Below are positions 29,836-38,719 of a DNA stretch of 49,405 nucleotides, piece after piece (position 1 is the stretch's first letter; the number at the start of each line of letters is the position of its first letter). The stretch is from positions 1 through 49,405 of the forward strand of contig CACFEJ010000009.1 of the NCBI GenBank assembly GCA_902565305.1, given 5' to 3'. This DNA is from an uncultured Prochlorococcus sp. Its GTDB lineage: Bacteria; Cyanobacteriota; Cyanobacteriia; PCC-6307; Cyanobiaceae. The position numbers and the translations under genes are program-made. The notes below the pieces were generated by a model. The model was not told the DNA's origin. It saw nothing but the letters and a program-made list of their open reading frames with translations, and did no database searches.

Positions 29836-31203
29836 ATGTATTGTTTACTTGCTGAATTAAGTGCACATGATTTAGAAGTTGCTGAAACGTTGATAGGAGT
29901 TATAAGGTTTCTATTGATATTTTTAGCTGCAAGAGCATTAGCAGAAGTATTAGTAAGACTAAGTTTACCAACGATAGTAGGCGAGCTTCTTGCAGGGGTA
30001 GTAATAGGGGCATCAGGATTCCATTTGTTGATACCGCCCTCGGCTGGAACCGAATTAAATGAAGGACTTGTAAATGTTATTAGCTCGTTGGCGTCAATCC
30101 CTCCAGAAGCAGTACCTGATGTTTATTTCGAAAGTTTTCCATCCCTCCAAGCAGTAGCAACTCTCGGCTTATATGCTCTTTTATTTTTAACAGGATTAGA
30201 AAGTGAGTTAGAGGAATTAGTAGCTGTAGGAGCTCAGGCATTTACAGTTGCTATGGCTGGTGTAATTTTACCTTTTGCTTTTGGAACTTTTGGATTAATG
30301 TTTATCTTCCAGGTAGATCTAATTCCAGCAGTTTTTGCTGGAGCATCTATGACAGCAACAAGTATAGGAATTACTGCTAGTGTTTTTGGTGAGTTGGGAT
30401 ATTTAAAAACCAGAGAAGGTCAGATTGTTATTGGTGCAGCAGTGCTAGACGATATTTTGGGTATTGTAATTCTGGCCGTTGTTGTGGCTCTTGCTGCAGG
30501 AGGCAATTTAGAAATTGCTCCTATAGTTAAATTAGTTGCTGCAGCTGTAGTATTTGTTATTGCTGCTATCGCATTAAGTAGAACGGCAGCACCAGGGTTT
30601 GATTGGTTATTAGATAGATTAAAGGCTCCCGGAGCTGTAGTGGTAGCTTCCTTTGTAATACTTGTGCTGTGTTGTTTTGTCGCAACAGCTATTGGATTGG
30701 AAGCAGCTTTAGGTGCTTTTGCCGCTGGACTAATTCTTAGTAGTTCTAAAAATAATCACGCAATTCAACAATCCGTTTTACCTTTAGTATCCTTATTCGC
30801 AACTATTTTCTTCGTATTAGTAGGCGCTGGAATGGATTTATCAGTTATCAATCCACTTGATCCAACAAGTAGGTCAGCTCTTGTAGTTGCAGGATTTTTA
30901 CTAGTTGTAGCAATTATTGGAAAAATTGCTGCAGGATGGGTATTTTCGAGTGATAAACCTACAAATAGATTAGTTGTAGGTTTGGGCATGATGCCTAGAG
31001 GAGAGGTTGGTTTAATTTTCCTTGGGCTAGGAACAAGCGCTAAGTTGTTAACTCCTTCTCTTGAAGCAGCTATTTTATTAATGGTTATAGGAACTACATT
31101 TCTTGCACCTGTTCTCCTGAGAATTGTTCTAAAAGATAAGCCACCAAATGATGGCAATAAAATTTCAGATGATGTTGCAGCTGATCCTGTAGGTCTTCTT
31201 TAG
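29836..31203 (+). CDS. CPA2-family Na+/H+ (or K+/H+) antiporter
   Basis: A 455-aa protein with about 12 membrane helices and the features of the CPA2 (KefB/NapA) group: PTIVGELLAGVVIGASGFHL near the start, FLTGLESELEELV, SMTATSIGITASVFGELG, AAVLDDILGIVIL (the ion-binding Asp pair), and late MMPRGEVGLIFLGLG. There is no C-terminal TrkA-N domain, so it is not a Kef-type channel. It likely exports Na+ in exchange for protons in a marine cell. Coupling ion is inferred. A hairpin with a T tract lies just upstream of the start codon. Confidence 0.9.
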   Translation: MYCLLAELSAHDLEVAETLIGVIRFLLIFLAARALAEVLVRLSLPTIVGELLAGVVIGASGFHLLIPPSAGTELNEGLVNVISSLASIPPEAVPDVYFESFPSLQAVATLGLYALLFLTGLESELEELVAVGAQAFTVAMAGVILPFAFGTFGLMFIFQVDLIPAVFAGASMTATSIGITASVFGELGYLKTREGQIVIGAAVLDDILGIVILAVVVALAAGGNLEIAPIVKLVAAAVVFVIAAIALSRTAAPGFDWLLDRLKAPGAVVVASFVILVLCCFVATAIGLEAALGAFAAGLILSSSKNNHAIQQSVLPLVSLFATIFFVLVGAGMDLSVINPLDPTSRSALVVAGFLLVVAIIGKIAAGWVFSSDKPTNRLVVGLGMMPRGEVGLIFLGLGTSAKLLTPSLEAAILLMVIGTTFLAPVLLRIVLKDKPPNDGNKISDDVAADPVGLL

Positions 31204-31246
31204 GAAATAATTTTATTAATATTAATCAATATAGTATTTTCATTAA

Positions 31247-32146
31247 ATGGAAAAATCAGCTCTATTAGATAGTGATGTAAATTATGACTGGAATTTTTTA
31301 AATTACCCAATACATACTGTTTCAGCTAAGCCTGAGAAAACATCAAAAGAATACGCAATTTTATTAATTCATGGTTTTGGTGCTTCTACTGATCATTGGA
31401 GATTTAATATTCCTGTCTTGAGTACAAAATACGAAGTTCATGCAGTAGATTTACTCGGTTTTGGAAAAAGTCCTAAGCCTCAAGACGTCGAATACTCAGG
31501 ATCTTTATGGAAAGATCAGGTTGTCGCATATGTAAAAGAGAAAATAAAAAAACCTACAATTGTTGTTGGAAATTCATTAGGTGGTTATGCAGCTTTAGCA
31601 GCTGGTGCAGAATTAAATGAGTTAAACGCAGGAGTGATATTACTTAATGCTGCTGGATATTTTAGTGAAGAAAAAACTATCAAAAAGAATATGTTCCAAA
31701 CTTCAATTGAAACAGTTGCTGGCATATTTTTGAAAAATATTGTTCTTCAACGTTTGATTTTTGAGAATATGAGAAATCCAAAAAATATTAAAAAAACTTT
31801 GAACCAAGTCTATGTTGATAAAAAAAATGTTGACGATTTTTTAGTTGAATCAATAAGGAAGCCTTCGCTAGATTTCGGAGCTTTTAATGTTTTTAGAAGT
31901 GTATTTAACCCATCAGGTCCTCAGGGATTGCCCTTGGACAAGTTATTCGCAAAATTAAATGCACCATTATTACTTCTCTGGGGCGGAAAAGATCCATGGA
32001 TGAACACTCCAAAAAAAAGAAATCTATACAAAAAATTTACACCAAAGAATACAAAAGAAATAATTCTTGATGCAGGACATTGTCCTCATGATGAGATACC
32101 TGAATTAGTTAATCAGCATATTTTGGATTGGGTTGATTCTCTTTAA
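31247..32146 (+). CDS. Alpha/beta hydrolase, pheophytinase/CLD1-like (second copy)
   Basis: A 299-aa alpha/beta-hydrolase with oxyanion motif HGFGASTDHWRFN, strand AVDLLGFGKSPKPQ, nucleophile VGNSLGGYAAL, acid WGGKDPWMN and His in DAGHCPHDEIPE. The pre-nucleophile run SLWKDQVVAYVKEKI is close to plant pheophytinase and CLD1 (LWRDQV-type). It shares these landmarks with the protein at 2759-3673, indicating an old duplication. Substrate could be chlorophyll or pheophytin; a generic esterase remains possible. It lies 43 nt after the antiporter and 9 nt before the mutarotase gene, probably one operon. Confidence 0.85.
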   Translation: MEKSALLDSDVNYDWNFLNYPIHTVSAKPEKTSKEYAILLIHGFGASTDHWRFNIPVLSTKYEVHAVDLLGFGKSPKPQDVEYSGSLWKDQVVAYVKEKIKKPTIVVGNSLGGYAALAAGAELNELNAGVILLNAAGYFSEEKTIKKNMFQTSIETVAGIFLKNIVLQRLIFENMRNPKNIKKTLNQVYVDKKNVDDFLVESIRKPSLDFGAFNVFRSVFNPSGPQGLPLDKLFAKLNAPLLLLWGGKDPWMNTPKKRNLYKKFTPKNTKEIILDAGHCPHDEIPELVNQHILDWVDSL

Positions 32147-32155
32147 GTAATAATT

Positions 32156-33010
32156 GTGAAACTTGAATTATCTAATAAAGAGCAAGGAATTTTTGTCTTT
32201 AGATTAGATAAAAATAACTATATTAAATTTTGTCCTGAAAGAGGAGGCGTTATTACAAATTGGGTTTCGGACGGTAATGAAATACTTTATTTCGATCAAA
32301 AAAGATTTATGGACAAGACAAAAAGTATTAGGGGAGGTATTCCAATCTTGTTTCCAATATGTGGAAATCTCAATACCTCTAGTTCAGTATTTGGAAATGG
32401 TTATTTGCAATTACCACAACATGGTTTCGCCAGGGATTTGCAATGGGAATACTCCTTCAATGAAAATGAAAAAATTTTATGCTTATTCTTAAATGCATCT
32501 AAAAAAACAAAAAAATATTATCCTTTCGATTTCGAACTAAGAATAGAAGTTACCTTAAAGATTAACTGTTTAGAATTTGAAATTATAATCCACAATAAAA
32601 CAGACTTTGTTATGCCTATAAATTTTGGTTTGCATCCTTATTTTAATGTTTCAGATTTCAAAAATTTGGAGTTTATTGATAATCCGCTTAATTGTCAGGA
32701 TCAAGAAAGAAACATTATTAGTAATACCTTGGTTGAATTAAACAAAATTAATTCAGGAGTTGATCTACTTATGTATACTTCCGGGAGAAGCTCTTTTCGA
32801 GATAAAATTTTTAAAAGAGAGTTAACTTTAAATCATCCATATCCTTTTGATTTAGGCGTTATTTGGAGTGATCCTCCTAGAAGAATGATATGTCTCGAAC
32901 CTTGGACTAGTCCTCGAAATTCTTTTGTTGATGGATTTAGAAAAATTATGATTCCTTCAAATGATAGTAAAAGGTTAAATGCCTCAATACAAATAAAATC
33001 TCTTAAGTAA
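32156..33010 (+). CDS. Aldose 1-epimerase / D-hexose-6-phosphate mutarotase-like protein
   Basis: A 284-aa beta-sandwich of the galactose-mutarotase fold. Diagnostic segments are GGVITNWVSDGNEILYFD, RGGIPILFPICGNL, QLPQHGFARDLQW (catalytic His), LHPYFNVSD and near the end CLEPWTSPRNSFVDG. These match the YeaD-like hexose-6-phosphate mutarotase branch rather than GalM. The start is GTG at 32156, giving MKLELSNKEQ. It would speed alpha/beta exchange of a sugar phosphate; which sugar is unknown. It is 9 nt after the hydrolase and 13 nt before the kinase gene. Confidence 0.87.
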   Translation: MKLELSNKEQGIFVFRLDKNNYIKFCPERGGVITNWVSDGNEILYFDQKRFMDKTKSIRGGIPILFPICGNLNTSSSVFGNGYLQLPQHGFARDLQWEYSFNENEKILCLFLNASKKTKKYYPFDFELRIEVTLKINCLEFEIIIHNKTDFVMPINFGLHPYFNVSDFKNLEFIDNPLNCQDQERNIISNTLVELNKINSGVDLLMYTSGRSSFRDKIFKRELTLNHPYPFDLGVIWSDPPRRMICLEPWTSPRNSFVDGFRKIMIPSNDSKRLNASIQIKSLK

Positions 33011-33023
33011 TTATGCAATACTT

Positions 33024-34373
33024 ATGAAATTTGTCGTTATAGATGATGATCCCACAGGCTCTCAAACTGTTTATGATTGCTTGTTACTGCTTAAGTGGGA
33101 CTGCTCAACTTTAGTCAAAGGTTTTGAATCTAAATCTAATTTATTTTTTATTTTGGCTAATACAAGATCACTATCGGAAAATGATGCGAAATTAACAATA
33201 GAGGAAATTTGCGAAAATCTTAAAACTGTAATTGCTTCTCGAGCCTACGAAGAAAAAATTATTTTTATAAGTAGAGGAGACTCTACTCTTCGAGGACATA
33301 ACTTTTTAGAGCCAAGTGCTCTGAATAGTTGCTTAGGTCCATTTGATGCTACTTTTCATATTCCAGCTTTCATAGAGGGTAAAAGATTTACAATTAATGG
33401 ATCTCATTTTGTTGATAAAACCCCTATTAGTCAAACAATTTTTGCAACAGATAAAATTTTTGGATATGCGACAAGTAATGTCAAGAATCTTTTATTTCAG
33501 CAGAGTAAATCTCAAATAAATCTTGAAGATATTCAAAATCTTTTATTGTCAGATATTGAAATGCTAAATGGTCAAGAAAATAATATTGTTTTTAATAGAC
33601 TAAACAACTTGAAGAATAATAAACATGTCATTGTAGATGCAGCAAATTATTCTCAACTAAAAAAATTTTCTTTAGTAATTAAAAAATTAATAAAACACAA
33701 AAAATTCCTTTTTCGAACTGCAGCAAGTTTTATAAGTTCAATTTCTGATAAAAAAAGTGTCTCTCAGAGTGAAATATTTTTCTCTAATTTAAGAATAAGA
33801 AATAAAGAAAAGAGTTTTCTTCCAGGACTGATAATTGTTGGATCTTATGTAGAACTTTCAACAATACAATTGAATAATTTATTAGAGATAAGTAATTGTA
33901 ATCCAGTTGAATTAGATGTTTTTGAATTCTTTAAAATTACTTCATCAGAAAATAATCATAAGCGAAGGAATTTTTTTAAAAATAAATTTTTGAAAGAAAT
34001 TAGATTTTCTTTTGAGAAAGGAAAAACTCCTGTTTTGTTTACTTCAAGAAAATTTATTTCCTTAGATTCTTCTGAACTATTTAATTTTTATAATTTACTT
34101 GCTTGTTTTATTGCTGAATTAGTCGCAGATTTGAAGTATGAAATAGGATATTTGATTTCAAAAGGTGGAATAACAACAAATTTGATTCTTAGAAATGGAC
34201 TTAATGCAGATTATGTTTATCTTGAAGGACAGATTTTAACAGGCATTTCGGTGGTGACTTACAACCTAAAAAATGGCGAGAAACTTCCTATTGTTACTCA
34301 TCCTGGAAACATTGGTACTAAAGAATCACTGGTTAATATTTGGAAAGTTTTTGAAAATAAAAATAATTTTTAA
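33024..34373 (+). CDS. Four-carbon acid sugar kinase family protein (DUF1537)
   Basis: A 449-aa member of the OtnK/DUF1537 family, whose known members phosphorylate erythronate, threonate and related acid sugars. The N-terminal diagnostic IDDDPTGSQTVYDCLLLL is present, then FIISRG-like FISRGDSTLRGHNFLEP and HIPAFIEGKRFTINGSHF. The C-terminal ATP-binding part has LIIVGSYVELSTIQL and SKGGITTNLI. None of the usual partner genes (dehydrogenase, aldolase, PdxA2 type) lies beside it; instead the neighbour is a mutarotase. Its function in a marine phototroph is unknown. Confidence 0.85.
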   Translation: MKFVVIDDDPTGSQTVYDCLLLLKWDCSTLVKGFESKSNLFFILANTRSLSENDAKLTIEEICENLKTVIASRAYEEKIIFISRGDSTLRGHNFLEPSALNSCLGPFDATFHIPAFIEGKRFTINGSHFVDKTPISQTIFATDKIFGYATSNVKNLLFQQSKSQINLEDIQNLLLSDIEMLNGQENNIVFNRLNNLKNNKHVIVDAANYSQLKKFSLVIKKLIKHKKFLFRTAASFISSISDKKSVSQSEIFFSNLRIRNKEKSFLPGLIIVGSYVELSTIQLNNLLEISNCNPVELDVFEFFKITSSENNHKRRNFFKNKFLKEIRFSFEKGKTPVLFTSRKFISLDSSELFNFYNLLACFIAELVADLKYEIGYLISKGGITTNLILRNGLNADYVYLEGQILTGISVVTYNLKNGEKLPIVTHPGNIGTKESLVNIWKVFENKNNF

Positions 34374-34375
34374 AA

Positions 34376-35800
34376 TTAGAAATTTGAGATAATCTCTTCA
34401 GCAAAACTGCTGCAGGATAGGGGTTCTACTTTTGGTTCCATTAAGCGTGCAAGATCATAGGTGACTTTTTTTTGCTCTATTGCCTTACTTAAACCGTTAG
34501 TTATTAAGTTAGCTGCTTCATCCCACCCAAAATATTCAAGCATCATTACACCACTAAGAATTACTGAGCCTGGATTAATCTTGTTTAAGCCTGCATGTTT
34601 TGGAGCAGTACCGTGCGTAGCTTCGAAAATTGCTGCATTATCTCCAATATTTGCACCGGGAGCCATACCTAGGCCTCCAACAATTGCTGCAGCTGCATCA
34701 GAAACATAGTCTCCATTAAGGTTTAATGTTGCAAGAATTGAATATTCTTGAGGTCGAGTTTGAATTTGTTGAAATATACTATCAGCTATCCGATCATCAA
34801 CTAGAATTAACTCTCTCCATTTTCCATCTCCGTGAGAATTTGATATTGATGCAATAACTTCTTTTATTTCTTCGCAAATGAATGCTTTTTTGTTATTTGT
34901 AAGCTTGTCATAACCTGGCTCAATTTTTCGAGCATTATTTTCAATTGTAATTTCTGGATTCTTCTGAATATTATCTAAAATCCAGCTTTCTCTTTCTGTT
35001 ATGCAATCTTCTCTAAATTCATTTACTGCTAATTCATATCCCCAATCTCTAAATGCACCTTCTGTATATTTCATAATATTACCTTTATGTACAAGAGTCA
35101 CATGCCTTTTATCTCCAGATAATCTTTTAGCATGTTCAATGGCTTTTCTTATATGCCTTTGGCTACCAGATTTACTCACTGGTTTTATTCCTATACCTGA
35201 TCCGTTTGGTATGGATCTATTTTTTAAATTTTTACTTTTTGGTATGACAATGTTATTTAGGTGATTAATTAATTCAAGACAATTATTATCTTCTGCTTCC
35301 CATTCAATTCCCATGTAAATATCCTCAGTATTTTCTCTATAAACGATAACGTCTAAATTTTGGGGGTTTTTGTGAGGGCTTGGGGTTCCTGAATAATATT
35401 TGCATGGTCTAACACAGCTATATAAATCAAATATTTGCCTTAATGCAACATTAAGAGATCTGATACCTCCACCGATGGGAGTTGTCAAAGGACCTTTGAT
35501 AGCTACACCAAAGTGTTTGATTGCTTCAATAGTATCTTGAGGCAGGTAGTTATATGTTCCATAAAGTTCACAAGCTTCATCGCCTGCATAGACTTTAAAC
35601 CAATTAATTTTTCTTTCATCTCCATAGCTTTTTTTAATCGCTGAATCAAGAACGATTTGAGTAGCAGGCCAAATATCAACTCCAGTACCATCACCCCTTA
35701 TAAATGGGACAATTGGATTATTAGGAACATTAGGTTTGCCTTGATTAAAAGTTATTATCTCGCCTTCATTAGGTAAAGTTAATTTTTCAAATTTCGGCAT
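34376..35800 (-). CDS. icd: Isocitrate dehydrogenase (NADP+)
   Basis: A 474-aa enzyme producing 2-oxoglutarate, the carbon skeleton for ammonium assimilation and nitrogen signalling. Substrate loop GGGIRSLNVALRQIFDLY contains the regulatory Ser; YRENTEDIYMGIEWEAED, the Lys-rich THKGNIMKYTEGAF and the metal Asp region NGDYVSDAAAAIVGGLG follow. NADP recognition is suggested by ATHGTAPKHAG. It stops 2 nt from the DUF1537 kinase on the opposite strand. No NtcA site (GTA-N8-TAC) was found in its 210-nt upstream gap. Confidence 0.96.
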   Translation of the reverse strand: MPKFEKLTLPNEGEIITFNQGKPNVPNNPIVPFIRGDGTGVDIWPATQIVLDSAIKKSYGDERKINWFKVYAGDEACELYGTYNYLPQDTIEAIKHFGVAIKGPLTTPIGGGIRSLNVALRQIFDLYSCVRPCKYYSGTPSPHKNPQNLDVIVYRENTEDIYMGIEWEAEDNNCLELINHLNNIVIPKSKNLKNRSIPNGSGIGIKPVSKSGSQRHIRKAIEHAKRLSGDKRHVTLVHKGNIMKYTEGAFRDWGYELAVNEFREDCITERESWILDNIQKNPEITIENNARKIEPGYDKLTNNKKAFICEEIKEVIASISNSHGDGKWRELILVDDRIADSIFQQIQTRPQEYSILATLNLNGDYVSDAAAAIVGGLGMAPGANIGDNAAIFEATHGTAPKHAGLNKINPGSVILSGVMMLEYFGWDEAANLITNGLSKAIEQKKVTYDLARLMEPKVEPLSCSSFAEEIISNF

Positions 35801-36010
35801 AGTATTGAATTGATAAAAGATAACTAATTGAAGTTCCTCGTATTTTAATTTGAGTTGAGTTATTTTCTTTAAAACCTAGAAATTTATTATTCAAATGTGA
35901 ATAGAGAATACTTTATTGATCAGCATTTCAACATCTTTATTAAAAGAAAAAGTAGTTAATAAGCAAGTTAAAGCAAATTATGTCATGTTCAAAAAAATAC
36001 TCAGCAATTT

Positions 36011-36442
36011 ATGAATGCGAGTTCAAATGTAAGTAATGTTGAAATAGCTAATAAAATTGCTTCCACTGCAGCTTTGTTTCGGAAATATTTTCCAGATGCA
36101 AGCGTAAACTTTAGTCCCTGGGATAATTCAAATAATGAATCCATGCAAGATACTATAGATTTCGCATTTCATTTCCCCGGTTGGAGTCCGCTTATTGAAT
36201 GTAGAGCAATACTCTTACAATTAAGAATTGAAAATGATAATAATGGCAGAGTTCCGAAATTGTTGGGAATAATAATGCGAGGTATGATTGTTCCCTCCGA
36301 GAGATGGAGAGTTGCTACTATCGGTGATTGGGAAATGACTGGTACTCATCTACCGCAAAAGGAACAAAAAGATAACCTTTTTATGGTTTGTAAAGAACTT
36401 TATAAGCTATTCTCTAAAACATCCGCTGGTAACAAAAATTAG
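36011..36442 (+). CDS. Conserved cyanobacterial protein of unknown function
   Basis: A 143-aa soluble protein between icd and ho1. I recognise no family. Recurring features suggest a compact alpha/beta fold: FPGWSPLIECRAILLQLRIE, LLGIIMRGMIVPSERWRVAT and a final helix with FMVCKELYKLFS. A short motif FHFPGWSP is unusual and could be a family marker. It starts 210 nt from the divergent icd start and ends 57 nt before ho1 on the same strand. No signal peptide, no membrane segment. Confidence 0.7.
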   Translation: MNASSNVSNVEIANKIASTAALFRKYFPDASVNFSPWDNSNNESMQDTIDFAFHFPGWSPLIECRAILLQLRIENDNNGRVPKLLGIIMRGMIVPSERWRVATIGDWEMTGTHLPQKEQKDNLFMVCKELYKLFSKTSAGNKN

Positions 36443-36499
36443 CTGTTTTATGTATTTTCCTTGTAGATTAAATACACTTACAAAAACAATTCAAAATAT

Positions 36500-37210
36500 A
36501 TGGCAGTTGCTCTTGCAGGACAATTAAGAGAAGGGACAAAAAAATCCCACACTATGGCTGAAAATACTGGCTTTGTGGCTTGTTTTTTAAAAGGAGTTGT
36601 TGAAAAAAAATCTTATAGAAAATTAATCAGTGATTTATATTTTGTGTATGAAGCTATGGAAGAAGAAATTGAAAGACTGGTCAATGAGGAACATCCCGTA
36701 ATAAAACCTATAGGTTTTAAATCATTATTTAGGAAAGAAACTCTTGTAAATGATCTTAAATTTTATTTTGGTAAAAACTGGAAGAATGAAATTAACATTT
36801 CTCATTCAGCAAAAGAATATGTTGAAAGAATCCGAGAGGTCGCAAAAAATTCACCAGAGCTATTAGTTGGTCACCATTATACTCGCTATATAGGAGATTT
36901 ATCTGGGGGGCAAATCTTGAAAAGGATAGCTAAAAAAGCATTAAATTTGAAGGGAAATGATGGTTTAAATTTTTATGAGTTTGAATTAATTGCTGATGAA
37001 AAGAAATTCAAGGAAGAATATTCCCTTACTTTGAATCAACTTCCAATAAATCAAAAGACTGCTGATCAAATTATTGATGAGGCTAATCAAGCATTTACTT
37101 ACAACATGAAAATGTTTAAGGAGCTTGAGGGTAATTTGATTGCTGTCTTAGGCAAGATTGTATTCAATTACATTACAAAAAAAGTTAGGAAAGGAAGTAC
37201 CGAAACCTAA
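36500..37210 (+). CDS. ho1: Haem oxygenase
   Basis: A 236-aa haem oxygenase turning haem into biliverdin IX-alpha with ferredoxin as reductant. The proximal haem ligand is H17 in [13 protein letters not shown], and the distal glycine helix is [16 protein letters not shown]. Length equals soluble cyanobacterial HO1. It is the first enzyme of the ho1-pebA-pebB set; pebA begins 5 nt after its stop. Biliverdin goes to bilin synthesis or chlorophyll-linked signalling. Confidence 0.95.
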   Translation: MAVALAGQLREGTKKSHTMAENTGFVACFLKGVVEKKSYRKLISDLYFVYEAMEEEIERLVNEEHPVIKPIGFKSLFRKETLVNDLKFYFGKNWKNEINISHSAKEYVERIREVAKNSPELLVGHHYTRYIGDLSGGQILKRIAKKALNLKGNDGLNFYEFELIADEKKFKEEYSLTLNQLPINQKTADQIIDEANQAFTYNMKMFKELEGNLIAVLGKIVFNYITKKVRKGSTET

Positions 37211-37215
37211 TATTT

Positions 37216-37926
37216 ATGTTTGATTCATTAGTTGATTTCCTTAAAACAAATATTGATGAATTAAATGGTCATGAAGTACAAATATCTAGCGAATTCAAAG
37301 AACATTGCAATGAAGACTCAAAATATATTATTAAAAATTGGCTTTTTACATCTCCCGAATATAGAAAGTGGCGAATAACAAGATTAGATGGTGGCAAAAA
37401 ACTGCAAGTATTTAATACGGTCGCATATCCTAATTTTGATAGTGAAATGCCTATTTTAGGAGCTGATATTTTGTGGTTTGGAACTTCTCAAAAGTTATTA
37501 TCAATACTTGATTATCAACCTTTAATTCAAGAAGGCAAATATCTTGAAAAATATTGTTCAAGTTTAGGTAGTATTAAGAAAAAATATTCTGCATTTGATA
37601 ATAATAAAATGAAGAATATATACGATTCAAAAAAGTATTTTTCCCCATGGGTGATTATATGTAGAGGAAATAAATTAAATCTTGATAGAGATTTAAATAA
37701 TATATTCTATTCATTTGTAAATAATTATTTGAACATTCATAAATCGAATCCTGTTAATCAATTTTTAAATGCAGAAGAAATAAAGATTAATCAAATTAAG
37801 TATGATAAGTACAGTTTTGAAAAAGATCCTGCTGATAAATTGTTTAAATCTTTTTTTGGAGAAAAATGGACAAAAAAATTTATCAATAAATTTCTATTTA
37901 CTTTAAATAATGAGATTATTCATTGA
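37216..37926 (+). CDS. pebA: 15,16-dihydrobiliverdin:ferredoxin oxidoreductase
   Basis: A 236-aa ferredoxin-dependent bilin reductase performing the first two-electron step from biliverdin to phycoerythrobilin. The catalytic Asp lies in [14 protein letters not shown] (D84), followed by LDYQPLIQ. Another family mark is PWVIICRG, and the last third holds [15 protein letters not shown]. Stop and the pebB start abut (TGA then ATG), so the two proteins are probably made together and may hand over the intermediate. Confidence 0.93.
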   Translation: MFDSLVDFLKTNIDELNGHEVQISSEFKEHCNEDSKYIIKNWLFTSPEYRKWRITRLDGGKKLQVFNTVAYPNFDSEMPILGADILWFGTSQKLLSILDYQPLIQEGKYLEKYCSSLGSIKKKYSAFDNNKMKNIYDSKKYFSPWVIICRGNKLNLDRDLNNIFYSFVNNYLNIHKSNPVNQFLNAEEIKINQIKYDKYSFEKDPADKLFKSFFGEKWTKKFINKFLFTLNNEIIH

Positions 37927-38688
37927 ATGTTAATACAAGATACTATTTTTTACAGGCCAGATTGGAGATGGCATAATTTTTTAAAATATTTAAAAAATAA
38001 TTTAAATAAATATAACTGTTTAGAAAAAATAATACCCTCGGAATATTCTTATAAAGATTCAACTTATGGTTCAAAAAAATCAAAAAAAATTGTGAATCTC
38101 TCTACTTGGGGTGTAACGCATAAAAAAAGAATACAATTTGCAAGAGCAGTTTGTGTAAATAGTCCGAATTATTCTGTTTTAAATTTTTTAATTATTCCTA
38201 ATACTATTTATAACGTCCCATTTTTTGGAGTAGATTTTGTCTCTCTACCTAATAGTTATTTATTAGTATTAGATTTTCAGCCTTCATTAAAAATACAAAA
38301 TCAATACAATAATGAGCTATTAGAAAAACTTATAAAACTTAAAAATCATTGTCATTCCTCACTCCCCTTAGCTGAAAAAATGTCTAAGGATGTAGCTAGA
38401 TTTTTTTCTCCAGGAGTAATATGGTCAAAATTACCAAAAGAAGAAAGAAGTGATTTTTTAATTGCTAATCAGCTTTTTACCTCATTTAAGGAATATCTTG
38501 ATTTGTATTTGGAAATTCTTTTCAAAAGTAAAGAAGTCAATATTAAACTGCAAAAAGAATTAATAAACGGTCAAAATAATTATTTGAATTATAGAAGAGA
38601 TAACGATCCAGCAAGGCCAATGTTGTCGAGTTTGTTTGGTAAAGAATTTACTGAATCTTTAATTGAAGAAGTTTTATTTACTACTTAA
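37927..38688 (+). CDS. pebB: Phycoerythrobilin:ferredoxin oxidoreductase
   Basis: A 253-aa ferredoxin-dependent bilin reductase for the second step, 15,16-dihydrobiliverdin to phycoerythrobilin. [20 protein letters not shown] contains a conserved Asp at about residue 103, and [16 protein letters not shown] and [16 protein letters not shown] are PebB-like. It directly follows pebA with no spacer. In Prochlorococcus, which has lost most phycobilisome genes, the target for this pigment is limited or unknown. The start at 37927 is firm because pebA stops at the previous base. Confidence 0.93.
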   Translation: MLIQDTIFYRPDWRWHNFLKYLKNNLNKYNCLEKIIPSEYSYKDSTYGSKKSKKIVNLSTWGVTHKKRIQFARAVCVNSPNYSVLNFLIIPNTIYNVPFFGVDFVSLPNSYLLVLDFQPSLKIQNQYNNELLEKLIKLKNHCHSSLPLAEKMSKDVARFFSPGVIWSKLPKEERSDFLIANQLFTSFKEYLDLYLEILFKSKEVNIKLQKELINGQNNYLNYRRDNDPARPMLSSLFGKEFTESLIEEVLFTT

Positions 38689-38719
38689 AAGTCTTATAAT
38701 TTATTGAAAGTTTAATCAT

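Noticed and set aside
35801-36010. NtcA site (GTA-N8-TAC) expected upstream of icd
   Set aside because: Only near matches exist: GTG-N9-TAC near 35897 and GTT-N8-TAC ending at 36000. Neither fits the consensus and the second lies against the wrong gene.
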